A stretch of 64,000 nt of DNA, taken from Oceanospirillum sp048264105 (GTDB taxonomy: Bacteria; Pseudomonadota; Gammaproteobacteria; Pseudomonadales; Halomonadaceae). Of the stretch, positions 42,586 through 51,895 are shown piece after piece. A program made the position numbers and the translations under genes. Below the pieces are notes generated by a model. It was given only the letters and a program-made list of their open reading frames with translations, made no database searches and was not told the origin of the DNA. Within the stretch, counting starts at the first letter, position 1. Each line of letters starts with the position of its first letter. The stretch spans positions 930,001-994,000 of the forward strand of contig JBLXDJ010000001.1 in NCBI GenBank assembly GCA_048264105.1. The letters are read 5' to 3'.

Positions 42586-44445
42586 TTACAAGCGGGTCAC
42601 ATCAGCCTGACCGGTAATAGCACTACGCAGCTGCTGAGTCGAGTTACGGGCCTGAGACAGTTGAATCGCCTGCTCGTAGAAAGCAACGATCTCTTCTGAC
42701 ATCTCTGGCTGCTCAACACCGGTTACCTGAACCAGATAAACGATATCGCCGGAAACCACTTTCTCAACGCTGCCTTCCGGCTGCGCAAAAGCCTGCTGTA
42801 CAACACTGCGTGGCACTTCCTGATCAACACGGGAAACCGCATCAGCAGATTCAACCGCGTAACCAGCCGCCTTCGCAGCGTCAGCCAGATCAGAGGTTTC
42901 AGCTTTAGCCGCTAACTCACCGGCAACCACTTCAACAGCAGCAACCTGTTTTTCAACCGTCAGCGTCTGACGAATCTGGTCAGCAACTTCTGCCAGTGGG
43001 CGAACAGAAGGCTCTTTAACGTCGACAGCACGGATCACAACAGCATTCTGGTCATCCAGCTCAATCAGGTCGCTGTTAGCCTCTTCCAGTTTCACCAGAT
43101 CAGAGAATGCCGCACGAACAACCGCCGGATGGGATGCAATACCGTCACCACCCTGGGCAGAGAAGAACTCTGTGGACTCTACCTTAAGATTCAGCTCTTT
43201 AGCCGGCTCCTGCAGATTACCGGATGCGAAACTGGCATTAGCCAGCTCTTCTGTCATCAGAAGGTATTTTTCTGCTGCCTGCTTGGCTTTCAGTTCAGCC
43301 ATCAGGGTCGGTTTCATCTCGTCAAAAGAAGCCAGCTTAACGGTCTCTTTCTTGTCCAGATAAACAAGGTGAACACCAAACTCAGTAACCACAGGCTCAG
43401 ATACACCGCCCTCTTCCAATGCGAAAAGCGCATTTTCAAAGTCAGTATCAAAGCTATCCGGCTCAACCAGACCCAGCTTACCGCCATCAGCAGCAGAACC
43501 TACATCTTCAGAGATCTCTTTCGCTAACTCGGCGAAAGACTCACCCTGCTCAACGCGGGCTTTTACTTTATTCAGCTCAGCAACCGCTTCTTCCTGAGAA
43601 CGGGTTTCCGTGTCCAGCAGGATGTGAGACGCATAGTAGCTGGCCTGACGGGCACCACGTTGCTGGAAGCTGGTATAAGCACTCTGCAGCGCTTCTTCTG
43701 ATACTTCAGCATCAGCCATAAAGTCTTCCTGGCTGATACGGATATAGTTCAGCTTCACACGCTCCGGCAGAGCAAAAGCTGACTGGTTATTCTGGTAGTA
43801 GGTTTCTACTTCCGCATCAGAAACCGTGATACCGGTTTGCTGATCCGCTTTCAGTGCAACATAACGAAGATCACGGGTCTGGCTGTCCAGAGCGATAACC
43901 TGACGAATATATTTCTCAGGCATAAATTCACTCAGACTCACACCGCCCTGTAGCTGATTGATCAGGACATCTTTACGCAGCTCTTCACGGAACTGACGCG
44001 GTGCCATACCAACATTTCGCAGCATTGCCTGAAACTGATCGGCGCTGAACTGGCCATCGGGACCACGGAATTCAGGCGTTGCAAGAATCAGACGGTCAAT
44101 CTGCAGCTCACTTACGGTCAGACCACCTTCCTGAGCCGCCTGAAGAGCCGCCTCACGGTTGATCAGTGACTGTAATGCACGCTGACGGATCAGGTTTTCA
44201 TTCAACTCAGAAGGATCCGCATCCGGGCCCATCTGAGACAGAACCTGACGTACCTGACGCTGGGTTGAGATCTCCAGCTCATAACGGCTGATTTTCTTGT
44301 CATTAACAGTGGCAACCTCATCGCCACCTCCGGTAAACGCACCAACAATGGCGTCAAGACCAAACATCGCAAAGGTCAGAATAATAAAACCTACGATGAC
44401 TTTTACCACCCAACTGGATGACTTGTCCCTGATGTTCTGAAGCAT
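42586..44445 (-). CDS. ppiD: Periplasmic folding chaperone PpiD (SurA/parvulin type)
   Basis: A 619-residue inner-membrane-anchored chaperone. It has the N-terminal anchor (MLQNIRDKSSSWVVKVIVGFIILTF in part), a SurA-like N domain (NDKKISRYELE onward) and one parvulin domain (ASYYASHILLDTETRSQEEAV, then DGGKLGLVEPDSF, then VVTEFGVHLVYL). PpiD stays near the Sec translocon and helps new outer-membrane and periplasmic proteins fold. Length matches the E. coli protein (623). It follows the hupB-tRNA-Asp unit, as in E. coli (hupB-ppiD), but with a terminator between. Confidence 0.96.
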   Translation of the reverse strand: MLQNIRDKSSSWVVKVIVGFIILTFAMFGLDAIVGAFTGGGDEVATVNDKKISRYELEISTQRQVRQVLSQMGPDADPSELNENLIRQRALQSLINREAALQAAQEGGLTVSELQIDRLILATPEFRGPDGQFSADQFQAMLRNVGMAPRQFREELRKDVLINQLQGGVSLSEFMPEKYIRQVIALDSQTRDLRYVALKADQQTGITVSDAEVETYYQNNQSAFALPERVKLNYIRISQEDFMADAEVSEEALQSAYTSFQQRGARQASYYASHILLDTETRSQEEAVAELNKVKARVEQGESFAELAKEISEDVGSAADGGKLGLVEPDSFDTDFENALFALEEGGVSEPVVTEFGVHLVYLDKKETVKLASFDEMKPTLMAELKAKQAAEKYLLMTEELANASFASGNLQEPAKELNLKVESTEFFSAQGGDGIASHPAVVRAAFSDLVKLEEANSDLIELDDQNAVVIRAVDVKEPSVRPLAEVADQIRQTLTVEKQVAAVEVVAGELAAKAETSDLADAAKAAGYAVESADAVSRVDQEVPRSVVQQAFAQPEGSVEKVVSGDIVYLVQVTGVEQPEMSEEIVAFYEQAIQLSQARNSTQQLRSAITGQADVTRL

Positions 44446-44622
44446 TTAAATGTCTCTTGTGGGTTTTAATTGTGAATGGTTATTCAAAAATTAGTTTGAT
44501 TATAACTGTCTGAGCAGCAATACAAAATGCTGTGACAATAAATAGAATGACAAATTCAGAAGAATGTTACGCAGAGGCCTGATGGGGAATATACAAGAGG
44601 GAGATGATAAAAATCAGGCATA

Positions 44623-44652
44623 AAAAAAGCACATCCTGAGATGTGCTTTTTT
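44623..44652 (-). terminator. Rho-independent terminator after tRNA-Asp
   Basis: AAAAAAGCACAT and ATGTGCTTTTTT (44623-44634 with 44641-44652) form a symmetrical hairpin. On the minus strand it ends the hupB-tRNA-Asp transcript 6 nt past the tRNA. Confidence 0.92.
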
Positions 44653-44657
44653 CGACT

Positions 44658-44734
44658 TGGCGGACCGGACGGGACTCGAACCCGCGACCCCCGGCGTGAC
44701 AGGCCGGTATTCTAACCAACTGAACTACCGGTCC
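44658..44734 (-). tRNA. tRNA-Asp (GTC)
   Basis: A 77-nt tRNA with acceptor stem GGACCGG / CCGGTCC, discriminator G, encoded CCA, anticodon loop CTGTCAC (anticodon GTC) and T-loop GGTTCGAGTCC. It begins 25 nt after the hupB stop and is probably processed from that transcript. Confidence 0.97.
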
Positions 44735-44759
44735 AAACCTTTTGCCCTAAGACGGAGTC

Positions 44760-45032
44760 TTAGTTAACAGCGTCTTTAAGCGCTTTACCTGGCTTGAAGC
44801 TAGGTACTTTAGCAGCTTTAATTTCGATCGGAGCACCCGTTTGTGGGTTACGACCAGTGCGAGCCGCACGCTCTTTCACAGAGAAAGTACCAAAGCCAAC
44901 CAATACTACTGAATCACCCTTTTGCAGAGACTCAGATACAGTTTCGATCATTGCGTCCAGTGCGCGACCAGCAGCAGCTTTAGGAATATCAGCAGACGCT
45001 GCAATCGCATCAATCAGTTCAGACTTGTTCAC
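44760..45032 (-). CDS. hupB: DNA-binding protein HU-beta
   Basis: A 90-residue nucleoid protein, the exact family length. It has MNKSELIDAIA, the dimer helix region ending GDSVVLVGFGTFSV, and the DNA-binding arm KERAARTGRNPQTGAPIEI with the conserved Pro. The start is GTG at 45032 with AGGGG just upstream. It has its own promoter and is followed by tRNA-Asp. Confidence 0.97.
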   Translation of the reverse strand: MNKSELIDAIAASADIPKAAAGRALDAMIETVSESLQKGDSVVLVGFGTFSVKERAARTGRNPQTGAPIEIKAAKVPSFKPGKALKDAVN

Positions 45033-45117
45033 TCTTCACCCCTTAACAATACGGCCAAATCGGCCAAAAACAAATGCGTAGATTATTGGTGGCTTACGCA
45101 GAAAAAAACAGGCGCAA

Positions 45118-45146
45118 TTTATACCAATAGACCCTCTAAGCGTCAA
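45118..45146 (-). promoter_or_regulatory. Sigma-70-type promoter for hupB
   Basis: On the minus strand TTGACG (45146-45141), a 17-bp spacer and TATAAA (45123-45118) lie about 90 bp before the hupB start. A GC-rich stretch (GCGCC) follows the -10 box. Confidence 0.7.
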
Positions 45147-45151
45147 GCAAT

Positions 45152-47575
45152 CTAATGAGTACTTGCCTGAGATCCTTTATCTTTTCCCGTTGTAGCGTCA
45201 TCTTTAGGCAATGGAGCCACAAAAGGGACCGGCGTTTCGGCCAGTGCGATCTCTAATACGTCATCGATCCATCTGACCGGACGAATATCCAGCTCACCTT
45301 TGATGGAGTCCGGAACCTCTTTAAGATCCTTGCGGTTCTCTTCAGGAATAACCACCGTTTTTATACCACCACGACGGGCAGCCAGCAATTTTTCTTTCAG
45401 ACCACCAATCGGCAGTACCTCGCCACGCAAGGTTATCTCACCGGTCATGGCAACCGTGCTCTTGACCGGAATACCGGACAAGACGGAAATCAAAGCGGTC
45501 GCCATACCGATACCGGCACTTGGGCCATCCTTCGGCGTCGCCCCTTCAGGAACATGGATGTGCACATCTTTCTTTTCGTAGAATTCAGGATCGATTCCCC
45601 AACCCTGTGCACGACCGCGCACGACGGTCATTGCCGCCTGAATGGACTCTTTCATCACATCGCCCAGAGAACCGGTCTGAATCGTACGACCTTTACCCGG
45701 AACCGCTGCAGCTTCCAGATTCAGAAGTTCACCACCTACCTGAGTCCAGGCAAGACCTGTAACACGGCCAACCTGATTGTCTTCATCAGCCAGACCATAG
45801 CTGAACTTGCGCACGCCACAGTATTCTTCGATTTTTTCCTGAGTCAGAACAATCGCTTCGTTAAAGCCTTCTGAACCGCGCTTAATAATCTCGCGCACTG
45901 CTTTACGGCAAACCTTAGCGATTTCACGCTCAAGACCACGAACACCGGCTTCACGGGTGTAATAACGAATCAGCTCAAGCAGGGCTTCTTTATCGAAAGA
46001 AAGCTCTTTCTCGGTCAGACCATTCTGCTCAAACTGTTTCTTAACCAGATAGCGCTCAGAGATCGCCAGTTTTTCATCTTCCGTGTAGCCCGGCAGACGA
46101 ATCACTTCCATACGATCCAGCAGTGGACCCGGGATATTCATGGAGTTCGACGTACAAACAAACATCACATCGGAAAGGTCGTAATCCACTTCCAGATAGT
46201 GATCATTAAACTTGCTGTTTTGCTCAGGGTCTAACACTTCAAGCAGGGCTGAAGCTGGGTCACCACGGTGATCCATGCCCATCTTGTCGATCTCATCCAG
46301 CAGGAAAAGCGGGTTCTTCACGCCGACTTTAGACATTTTCTGCAGCAGTTTGCCCGGCATAGAACCGATATAGGTGCGACGGTGACCACGAATTTCAGAT
46401 TCATCCCGTACGCCACCCAGCGCCATACGCACATACTTGCGGTTAGTCGCTTTAGCAATGGATTGACCCAGAGAGGTTTTACCAACACCAGGAGGACCAA
46501 CGAGACACAGCACAGGGCCTTTCAGCTTCTTAACGCGCTTCTGTACCGCCAGATAGTCAAGAATACGCTCTTTGACCTCTTCCAGGCCGTAGTGGTCGGC
46601 TTCCAGAACGTCCTCAGCCTTCTCCATGTCATGAGAAACCTTGGACCGCTTCTTCCACGGCAAACTCACCATCCAGTCGATATAGCTGCGAACAACGGTC
46701 GCTTCAGCGGACATCGTAGACATCATCTTCAGCTTTTTCAGTTCAGCTTCAGCTTTATCTTTGGCGTCTTTAGGCATACCCGCCTTTTCGATCCGCTCAG
46801 CCAGCTCATCCGCTTCAGACGCGCCGTTATCCAGCTCACCCATCTCCTTCTGGATCGCCTTCATCTGCTCGTTCAGATAGTACTCGCGCTGATTTTTTTC
46901 CATCTGCTGCTTAACACGACCACGAACACGCTTTTCAACCTCAAGCAGGTCAATTTCGGTTTCGATATAGGTCATCAGCTGCTCAATACGATCCCGCACG
47001 TTTGCGGATTCCAGCAGCTTCTGCTTCTCAGCAACATTCAGAGACAGATGAGCCGACATGGTATCAACCAGACGACTAGGATCAGTGATATTCTTCAGGG
47101 AAGTCAGTACTTCAGCAGGTACTTTCTTGCTCAGCTTCGCGTACTGATCAAACTGGTTCATCAGCACATGACACAAACTCTCGGCTTCACGCTCACTCAG
47201 TTCGTCCTGCTGATGGATACCAACACTGGCTTCCAGAAAATCACCGTTGTCAGTGATCTCTTTCAATTCAGCCCGGGCATCACCTTCAATCAACACCTTA
47301 ACGGTGCCATCAGGCAGCTTCAGCAGCTGCAGAACAGATGCAACAGTACCCACATCATAAAGATCGTCTACCGAAGGCTCATCAACGCCAGCCTCTTTCT
47401 GGGCGGCCAGAAAAACTTTTTTCCCGTCTGCCATTGCGGCTTCAAGGGCAAGAATAGAACGTTCGCGCCCAACGAATAACGGCAGAACCATTTGTGGAAA
47501 AACGACCACATCCCGCAAAGGTAATAGCGGCAGGGTCTGCGTATCAATAATTTCGTTTGCTTGTTTCTGCTCCAT
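45152..47575 (-). CDS. lon: ATP-dependent protease Lon
   Basis: An 807-residue protease. Domains: N-terminal substrate domain (LPLLPLRDVVVFPQMVLPLFV), a long coiled region (EYYLNEQMKAIQKEMGE), AAA+ module (Walker A GPPGVGKTSLGQ; DEIDKMG), and the C-terminal protease with catalytic Ser in KDGPSAGIGM and Lys in RGEVLPIGGLKEKLLAARR. Lon degrades damaged and regulatory proteins. The start is ATG 47575, which has AGAGGT upstream; a longer frame (47611) is not needed. A sigma-32-like promoter precedes it. Confidence 0.97.
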   Translation of the reverse strand: MEQKQANEIIDTQTLPLLPLRDVVVFPQMVLPLFVGRERSILALEAAMADGKKVFLAAQKEAGVDEPSVDDLYDVGTVASVLQLLKLPDGTVKVLIEGDARAELKEITDNGDFLEASVGIHQQDELSEREAESLCHVLMNQFDQYAKLSKKVPAEVLTSLKNITDPSRLVDTMSAHLSLNVAEKQKLLESANVRDRIEQLMTYIETEIDLLEVEKRVRGRVKQQMEKNQREYYLNEQMKAIQKEMGELDNGASEADELAERIEKAGMPKDAKDKAEAELKKLKMMSTMSAEATVVRSYIDWMVSLPWKKRSKVSHDMEKAEDVLEADHYGLEEVKERILDYLAVQKRVKKLKGPVLCLVGPPGVGKTSLGQSIAKATNRKYVRMALGGVRDESEIRGHRRTYIGSMPGKLLQKMSKVGVKNPLFLLDEIDKMGMDHRGDPASALLEVLDPEQNSKFNDHYLEVDYDLSDVMFVCTSNSMNIPGPLLDRMEVIRLPGYTEDEKLAISERYLVKKQFEQNGLTEKELSFDKEALLELIRYYTREAGVRGLEREIAKVCRKAVREIIKRGSEGFNEAIVLTQEKIEEYCGVRKFSYGLADEDNQVGRVTGLAWTQVGGELLNLEAAAVPGKGRTIQTGSLGDVMKESIQAAMTVVRGRAQGWGIDPEFYEKKDVHIHVPEGATPKDGPSAGIGMATALISVLSGIPVKSTVAMTGEITLRGEVLPIGGLKEKLLAARRGGIKTVVIPEENRKDLKEVPDSIKGELDIRPVRWIDDVLEIALAETPVPFVAPLPKDDATTGKDKGSQASTH

Positions 47576-47640
47576 AGCAGAACCACCTCTAAACCGGAAC
47601 GTACCGGCCAATCCAATACGTTAAAAATCTTATAGTCTGT

Positions 47641-47668
47641 AGATGGGGATTGAGGAAAATATTACAAC
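47641..47668 (-). promoter_or_regulatory. Sigma-32-type heat-shock promoter for lon
   Basis: On the minus strand GTTGTAA (47668-47662) and CCCCATCT (47648-47641) are 13 bp apart. The -10 element fits the CCCCATNT consensus exactly and the -35 fits CTTGAAA at five of seven positions. It lies about 65-75 bp before the lon start, as in E. coli. Confidence 0.8.
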
Positions 47669-47715
47669 CCCTTGATCTGACGTAAAAAAATATTCAAAGA
47701 AGCATCACATTTTTT

Positions 47716-47747
47716 AAGAAAAAAAAAGGGCCCAGAGGGCCCCTTTT
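47716..47747 (-). terminator. Rho-independent terminator after clpX
   Basis: On the minus strand GGGCCC-TCT-GGGCCC is followed by nine T. It separates clpX from lon, so lon depends on its own promoter. Confidence 0.92.
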
Positions 47748-47759
47748 ATCAGACAAAGC

Positions 47760-49043
47760 TTATCCTTTATCGCCGGATGCCAGGTCTGCATTATCATTGC
47801 TGTAAATCAGAAGAGGCTCTGACTCACCACGAATGACATTGTCATCAACGACAACTTTAGATACGCCTTCAGCAGAAGGAATATCATACATAGTCGGCAA
47901 CAGAACAGATTCAAGAATAGAACGCAGGCCACGAGCACCTGTTTTCCGCTCCATCGCTTTCTGAGCTACCGCCTGAAGCGCTTCATCACGGAACTCTAAC
48001 TCCACATCTTCCATATCAAACAGCTTAGCATACTGCTTGGTCAGAGCGTTCTTAGGTTCGCGCAGAATCTTAACCAGAGCGTCTTCGTCCAGCTCCTGAA
48101 GGGTTGCCACAACAGGCAGACGACCTACAAACTCAGGGATCAGACCAAAACGAACCAGATCTTCAGGCTCAACATCCTGCAGCATAGCGCCGACAGACTT
48201 ATCCAGCTCTTTACTCTGTACTTCCGCCGAGAAGCCAATACCACCTTTGGAAGAACGATCCTGAATTACCTTCTCAAGACCAGCAAAGGCACCACCGCAG
48301 ATAAACAGGATGTTAGAGGTATCAACCTGCAGGAACTCCTGCTGAGGGTGCTTACGGCCACCCTGAGGTGGTACCGATGCAACCGTACCTTCGATCAGCT
48401 TCAGCAGCGCCTGCTGTACACCCTCACCCGATACATCACGGGTAATGGATGGGTTATCAGACTTACGGGAGATCTTGTCAATCTCATCGATATAGACGAT
48501 ACCGCGTTGTGCTTTCTCTACGTCGTAATCACATTTCTGGAGCAGTTTCTGAATGATGTTTTCAACATCCTCACCCACGTAACCGGCTTCCGTCAGCGTG
48601 GTCGCATCAGCAATAGTAAAGGGCACATTCAGCAATCGGGCCAACGTCTCTGCCAGCAATGTCTTACCACTACCGGTTGGGCCAATCAGAAGAATATTAC
48701 TTTTGCCCAACTCAACGTCAGTCTTAGTCAGTCCGCCATGACGCAGACGCTTGTAGTGGTTATACACCGCTACCGCCAGAGTCATTTTGGCCTTTGGCTG
48801 ACCAATAACATACTCATCCAGAGTTGAACGAATCTCTTTAGGAACAGGAAGACGCTCGGATTCTGTCTCTGGCTTATCTTCAGCAATCTCTTCACGAATG
48901 ATGTCATTGCAAAGATCGACACACTCGTCACAGATATAAACAGAAGGGCCGGCAATCAGCTTGCGTACTTCATTCTGATTCTTTCCGCAGAATGAGCAGT
49001 ACAACAGCTTGCCGCCATCATTACCGGAATCATTTTGGCCCAT
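47760..49043 (-). CDS. clpX: ATP-dependent Clp protease ATP-binding subunit ClpX
   Basis: A 427-residue AAA+ unfoldase. The zinc-binding domain has CSFCGKNQ and ICDECVDLC. The AAA+ module has Walker A GPTGSGKTLLAET, Walker B IVYIDEIDKI and the pore loop GYVGED. It feeds ssrA-tagged and other substrates to ClpP; an IGF-type loop (GGIGFSAEV) contacts ClpP. Length matches the family. It lies 65 bp after clpP. Confidence 0.98.
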   Translation of the reverse strand: MGQNDSGNDGGKLLYCSFCGKNQNEVRKLIAGPSVYICDECVDLCNDIIREEIAEDKPETESERLPVPKEIRSTLDEYVIGQPKAKMTLAVAVYNHYKRLRHGGLTKTDVELGKSNILLIGPTGSGKTLLAETLARLLNVPFTIADATTLTEAGYVGEDVENIIQKLLQKCDYDVEKAQRGIVYIDEIDKISRKSDNPSITRDVSGEGVQQALLKLIEGTVASVPPQGGRKHPQQEFLQVDTSNILFICGGAFAGLEKVIQDRSSKGGIGFSAEVQSKELDKSVGAMLQDVEPEDLVRFGLIPEFVGRLPVVATLQELDEDALVKILREPKNALTKQYAKLFDMEDVELEFRDEALQAVAQKAMERKTGARGLRSILESVLLPTMYDIPSAEGVSKVVVDDNVIRGESEPLLIYSNDNADLASGDKG

Positions 49044-49108
49044 TCGTTACCTCGGTTAACTCAATCGCAACGCCCCTTAGGGCATCGCGTAAATTCAACA
49101 GCGCCTGA

Positions 49109-49732
49109 TCAGCCCTGCGTTCGCTGATTCAGAACTTTATCAATCAGCCCGTATTCAACAGCTGTCTCACCGTCCATAAAGTTATCACGGTCGGTGTCTT
49201 TAGCGATCTCGTCGATCGGCTTGCCTGTGTGATGAGACAACACTTTATTCAGCTTCTCGCGAATCGTCAGAATTTCACGAGTATGAATCTCAATATCAGT
49301 CGCCTGCCCCTGGAAACCACCTAATGGCTGGTGGATCATCATACGGGAATGCGGCAGACAGTAACGCTTACCTTCAGCACCACCGGCCAACAAAAGCGCG
49401 CCCATACTGGCCGCCTGACCGATACACATAGTGCTTACATCTGGTTTGATAAACTGCATGGTGTCATAAATTGACATGCCTGCAGTTACAGAGCCGCCCG
49501 GTGAATTGATGTAGAGATGGATATCTTTATCCGGGTTTTCGGACTCTAAAAACAGTAATTGAGCGACGACTAAATTTGCCATGTGATCTTCAACAGGACC
49601 AACCAGAAAGATCACACGTTCTTTTAAGAGACGTGAGTAAATATCGTATGCACGCTCGCCCCGTGATGATTGCTCTACAACCATTGGCACCAGGCCAGAA
49701 TTCATTATCTCGTGCGGATTGCTCATATGCAT
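49109..49732 (-). CDS. clpP: ATP-dependent Clp protease proteolytic subunit ClpP
   Basis: A 207-residue serine peptidase of the tetradecameric ClpP barrel. The catalytic Ser109 lies in GQAASMG, His134 in MMIHQPLGG, and Asp in AKDTDRDNF. INSPGGSVTAGMSIYD is the oxyanion region. The start is ATG 49732 or the second Met at 49726. It follows tig, with a terminator in the gap, and precedes clpX, the standard order. Confidence 0.98.
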   Translation of the reverse strand: MHMSNPHEIMNSGLVPMVVEQSSRGERAYDIYSRLLKERVIFLVGPVEDHMANLVVAQLLFLESENPDKDIHLYINSPGGSVTAGMSIYDTMQFIKPDVSTMCIGQAASMGALLLAGGAEGKRYCLPHSRMMIHQPLGGFQGQATDIEIHTREILTIREKLNKVLSHHTGKPIDEIAKDTDRDNFMDGETAVEYGLIDKVLNQRTQG

Positions 49733-49747
49733 ATTCCCTTAGTAAAA

Positions 49748-49778
49748 ATGCCTGACCCCCATAATAGAGGTCAGGCTA
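49748..49778 (-). terminator. Terminator or attenuator between tig and clpP
   Basis: On the minus strand GCCTGACC pairs with GGTCAGGC (49776-49769 with 49757-49750) and is followed by ATTTTTAC. It may end or attenuate the tig transcript before clpP. Confidence 0.75.
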
Positions 49779-49805
49779 TGAAGTCGTCAAAACGATATTT
49801 GCAGA

Positions 49806-51125
49806 TTAAGCAGCTTCAGCGTTTTGCTCAGCCGGCTTGATTGCATCGTCATAAGACATTTCAACTTCACTTACAGTTGCTTCGCCCAGCAGAGCTTCAA
49901 CAACCTGTTCTTCCAGAACTGCAGATTCCAGCTGCTGACGCATCTGTTCGTTGTTCATGTAGTAATCAACAACCTGCTGCGGATCCTGGTAAGATTCTGC
50001 CAGCTTCTCAACGTATGCACGAATTGCAGCGTCGTCAGCTTTCAGTTCTTTAGCTTCTACAACAGATGCCATCAGCAGACCCAGCTTAACACGCTTTTCA
50101 GCCTGCTCCTGGAACAGCTCTGCAGGCAGTGCAGATGCGTCAAAGTTAGAAGGACCGCCAAACTGCTGAACAGCCTGCTGACGCAGAGCGTCAATTTCAT
50201 TGCTGATCAGAGCTTTAGGAACGTCAAATTCGTTACGCTCAACCAGAGCCGTTACAACCTGCTCCTTAACCTTGCTCTTAACAGTCTGCTCCAGCTCACG
50301 CTCCATGTTTTTCTTAACATCAGCGCGGAAAGCTTCCAGACCACCTTCTTCTACGCCGTAGGCTTTGAAGAACTCGTCGTCCAGCTCAGGTTTCTGCTGC
50401 TCAGATACTTTATTCACTTTAACTTTGAATACTGCATCTTTACCTTTCAGCTGCTCAGCCTGGTAATCTTCCGGGAAAGTCACGTTTACGTCTTTCTCGT
50501 CACCGGCTTTAGCACCAACCAGCTGTGCTTCGAAACCAGGGATGAAAGTGCCTGAAGACAGACCCAGGTCATGACCTTCTGCTTTACCACCTTCAAATGC
50601 TTCACCGTCGATGAAACCTTCAAAGTCGATATTAACCTGATCCTGCTCGGTTGCAGCACGGTCAACTTCGTTCCACTTAGCCTGCTGCTCACGCAGAACT
50701 TCGATCATTTTGTCCAGATCTTCGTCAGATACAGAAGCAACTGGCTTCTCTACAGACAGGTCTGCAACAGAACCTACTTCAACTTCCGGGTAAACTTCCA
50801 GAGTTGCAATAAATTCAAGATCTTTACCCGCTTCATTTACAGAAGCGTCAATTTCAGGGAAACCAGCTGGATTCAGTTTCTCCTGAGTGATTGCCTCAAC
50901 GTACTTGGTACGCATAACTTCAGAAACAACCTCTGCACGTACTTCGTTGCCATACTGACGACGAACGAAGCTCATTGGCACCTTGCCACGACGGAAGCCG
51001 TTGATACGTGCGCTTTTAGCAGTCTGTTTAAGACGCTCTTCAACTGCTTCATCAATTTGCGCTGCTGGCACCTGAATTGTGACGCGACGCTCAAGACCAG
51101 AAGTCGTTTCAACGGAAACTTGCAT
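49806..51125 (-). CDS. tig: Trigger factor (ribosome-associated chaperone)
   Basis: A 439-residue chaperone. The N-terminal ribosome-binding domain has the GFRRGKVP signature (INGFRRGKVPMSFV), followed by the FKBP-type PPIase domain (QDQVNIDFEGFIDGEAFEGG; FIPGFEAQLVGAKAG) and the helical C-terminal arms. It meets nascent chains at the ribosome exit. The ATG at 51125 has GAGG upstream and gives MQVSVETTS; the longer frame from 51140 is not needed. Confidence 0.98.
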   Translation of the reverse strand: MQVSVETTSGLERRVTIQVPAAQIDEAVEERLKQTAKSARINGFRRGKVPMSFVRRQYGNEVRAEVVSEVMRTKYVEAITQEKLNPAGFPEIDASVNEAGKDLEFIATLEVYPEVEVGSVADLSVEKPVASVSDEDLDKMIEVLREQQAKWNEVDRAATEQDQVNIDFEGFIDGEAFEGGKAEGHDLGLSSGTFIPGFEAQLVGAKAGDEKDVNVTFPEDYQAEQLKGKDAVFKVKVNKVSEQQKPELDDEFFKAYGVEEGGLEAFRADVKKNMERELEQTVKSKVKEQVVTALVERNEFDVPKALISNEIDALRQQAVQQFGGPSNFDASALPAELFQEQAEKRVKLGLLMASVVEAKELKADDAAIRAYVEKLAESYQDPQQVVDYYMNNEQMRQQLESAVLEEQVVEALLGEATVSEVEMSYDDAIKPAEQNAEAA

Positions 51126-51368
51126 GAAAAATCCTCGCAATACTTTAATGCTTCTTTATAGATAAGCTGAAAGAATGAGATTTTAAGAGCAGAAACACTC
51201 GCAAGCAAGCAGTTATCGCTCTTACAGATCATTAGAGGGCAAAAGAAAGCCCAAAAAGGTCAAACCTCAGACAGCGGACAGCTTTATTCACCGAACAAGC
51301 GGATAAATCTATTAAAAACAAAGAATTAGAAAAAAAGGAGATTTGAAAACATAAGGAGAGAAAAGAGA

Positions 51369-51444
51369 TGGTCGGGATAGAGGGATTCGAACCCCCGACA
51401 TCCTGCTCCCAAAGCAGGCGCGCTACCAGACTGCGCTATATCCC
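51369..51444 (-). tRNA. tRNA-Pro (TGG), copy at the left gap edge
   Basis: A tRNA-Pro with anticodon loop TTTGGGA (anticodon TGG), T-loop GGTTCGAATCC and encoded CCA at 51371-51369. Its first 5' base falls in the N-gap. The sequence equals the copy at 51896-51972. Confidence 0.9.
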
Positions 51445-51544
51445 NNNNNNNNNNNNNNNNNNNNNNNNNNNNNNNNNNNNNNNNNNNNNNNNNNNNNNNN
51501 NNNNNNNNNNNNNNNNNNNNNNNNNNNNNNNNNNNNNNNNNNNN
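51445..51544. other. Assembly gap (100 N)
   Basis: Exactly 100 N between two identical tRNA-Pro copies. The length is a convention, so the real size and content are unknown. Confidence 0.99.
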
Positions 51545-51619
51545 GTCGGGATAGAGGGATTCGAACCCCCGACATCCTGCTCCCAAAGCAGGCGCGCTAC
51601 CAGACTGCGCTATATCCCG
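51545..51619 (-). tRNA. tRNA-Pro (TGG), copy at the right gap edge
   Basis: The same tRNA-Pro sequence as the left copy, with anticodon TGG. Two bases of its CCA end fall in the gap. It may be a true second copy or the other end of one collapsed repeat. Confidence 0.88.
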
Positions 51620-51675
51620 ACTTATAACCACAACCTTAAACAAGATTGCTTAAAACACTCTGCCGAAGCAGAAAC

Positions 51676-51752
51676 TGGGGTGAACGATGGGGCTCGAACC
51701 CACGACAACCGGAATCACAATCCGGGGCTCTACCAACTGAGCTACGCTCACC
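51676..51752 (-). tRNA. tRNA-His (GTG)
   Basis: A 77-nt tRNA with anticodon loop TTGTGAT (anticodon GTG), an encoded CCA and the extra 5' G opposite C73 that is typical of tRNA-His. Confidence 0.96.
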
Positions 51753-51802
51753 GCCGAAACTAAATGCATAAACATTCAGCCAACTTAGCCGAAACTGAAC
51801 AC

Positions 51803-51879
51803 TGGCGCGCCCAGCAGGACTCGAACCTGCAACCTACGGCTTAGAAGGCCGTTGCTCTATCCGGTTGAGCTATAGGCGC
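51803..51879 (-). tRNA. tRNA-Arg (TCT)
   Basis: A 77-nt tRNA with acceptor GCGCCTA / TGGGCGC, anticodon loop CTTCTAA (anticodon TCT, reading AGA), and encoded CCA. Confidence 0.95.
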
Positions 51880-51895
51880 GTTACAAGTCCAAAAA

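Noticed and set aside
46268..47479. 403-codon open frame opposite lon
   Set aside because: Antisense to a certain gene, His/Phe/Leu-rich composition with no domain.
51326..51763. Open frames that run across the N-gap with a repeated peptide
   Set aside because: They are translations of the tRNA-Pro sequence on both sides of the gap, not protein genes.
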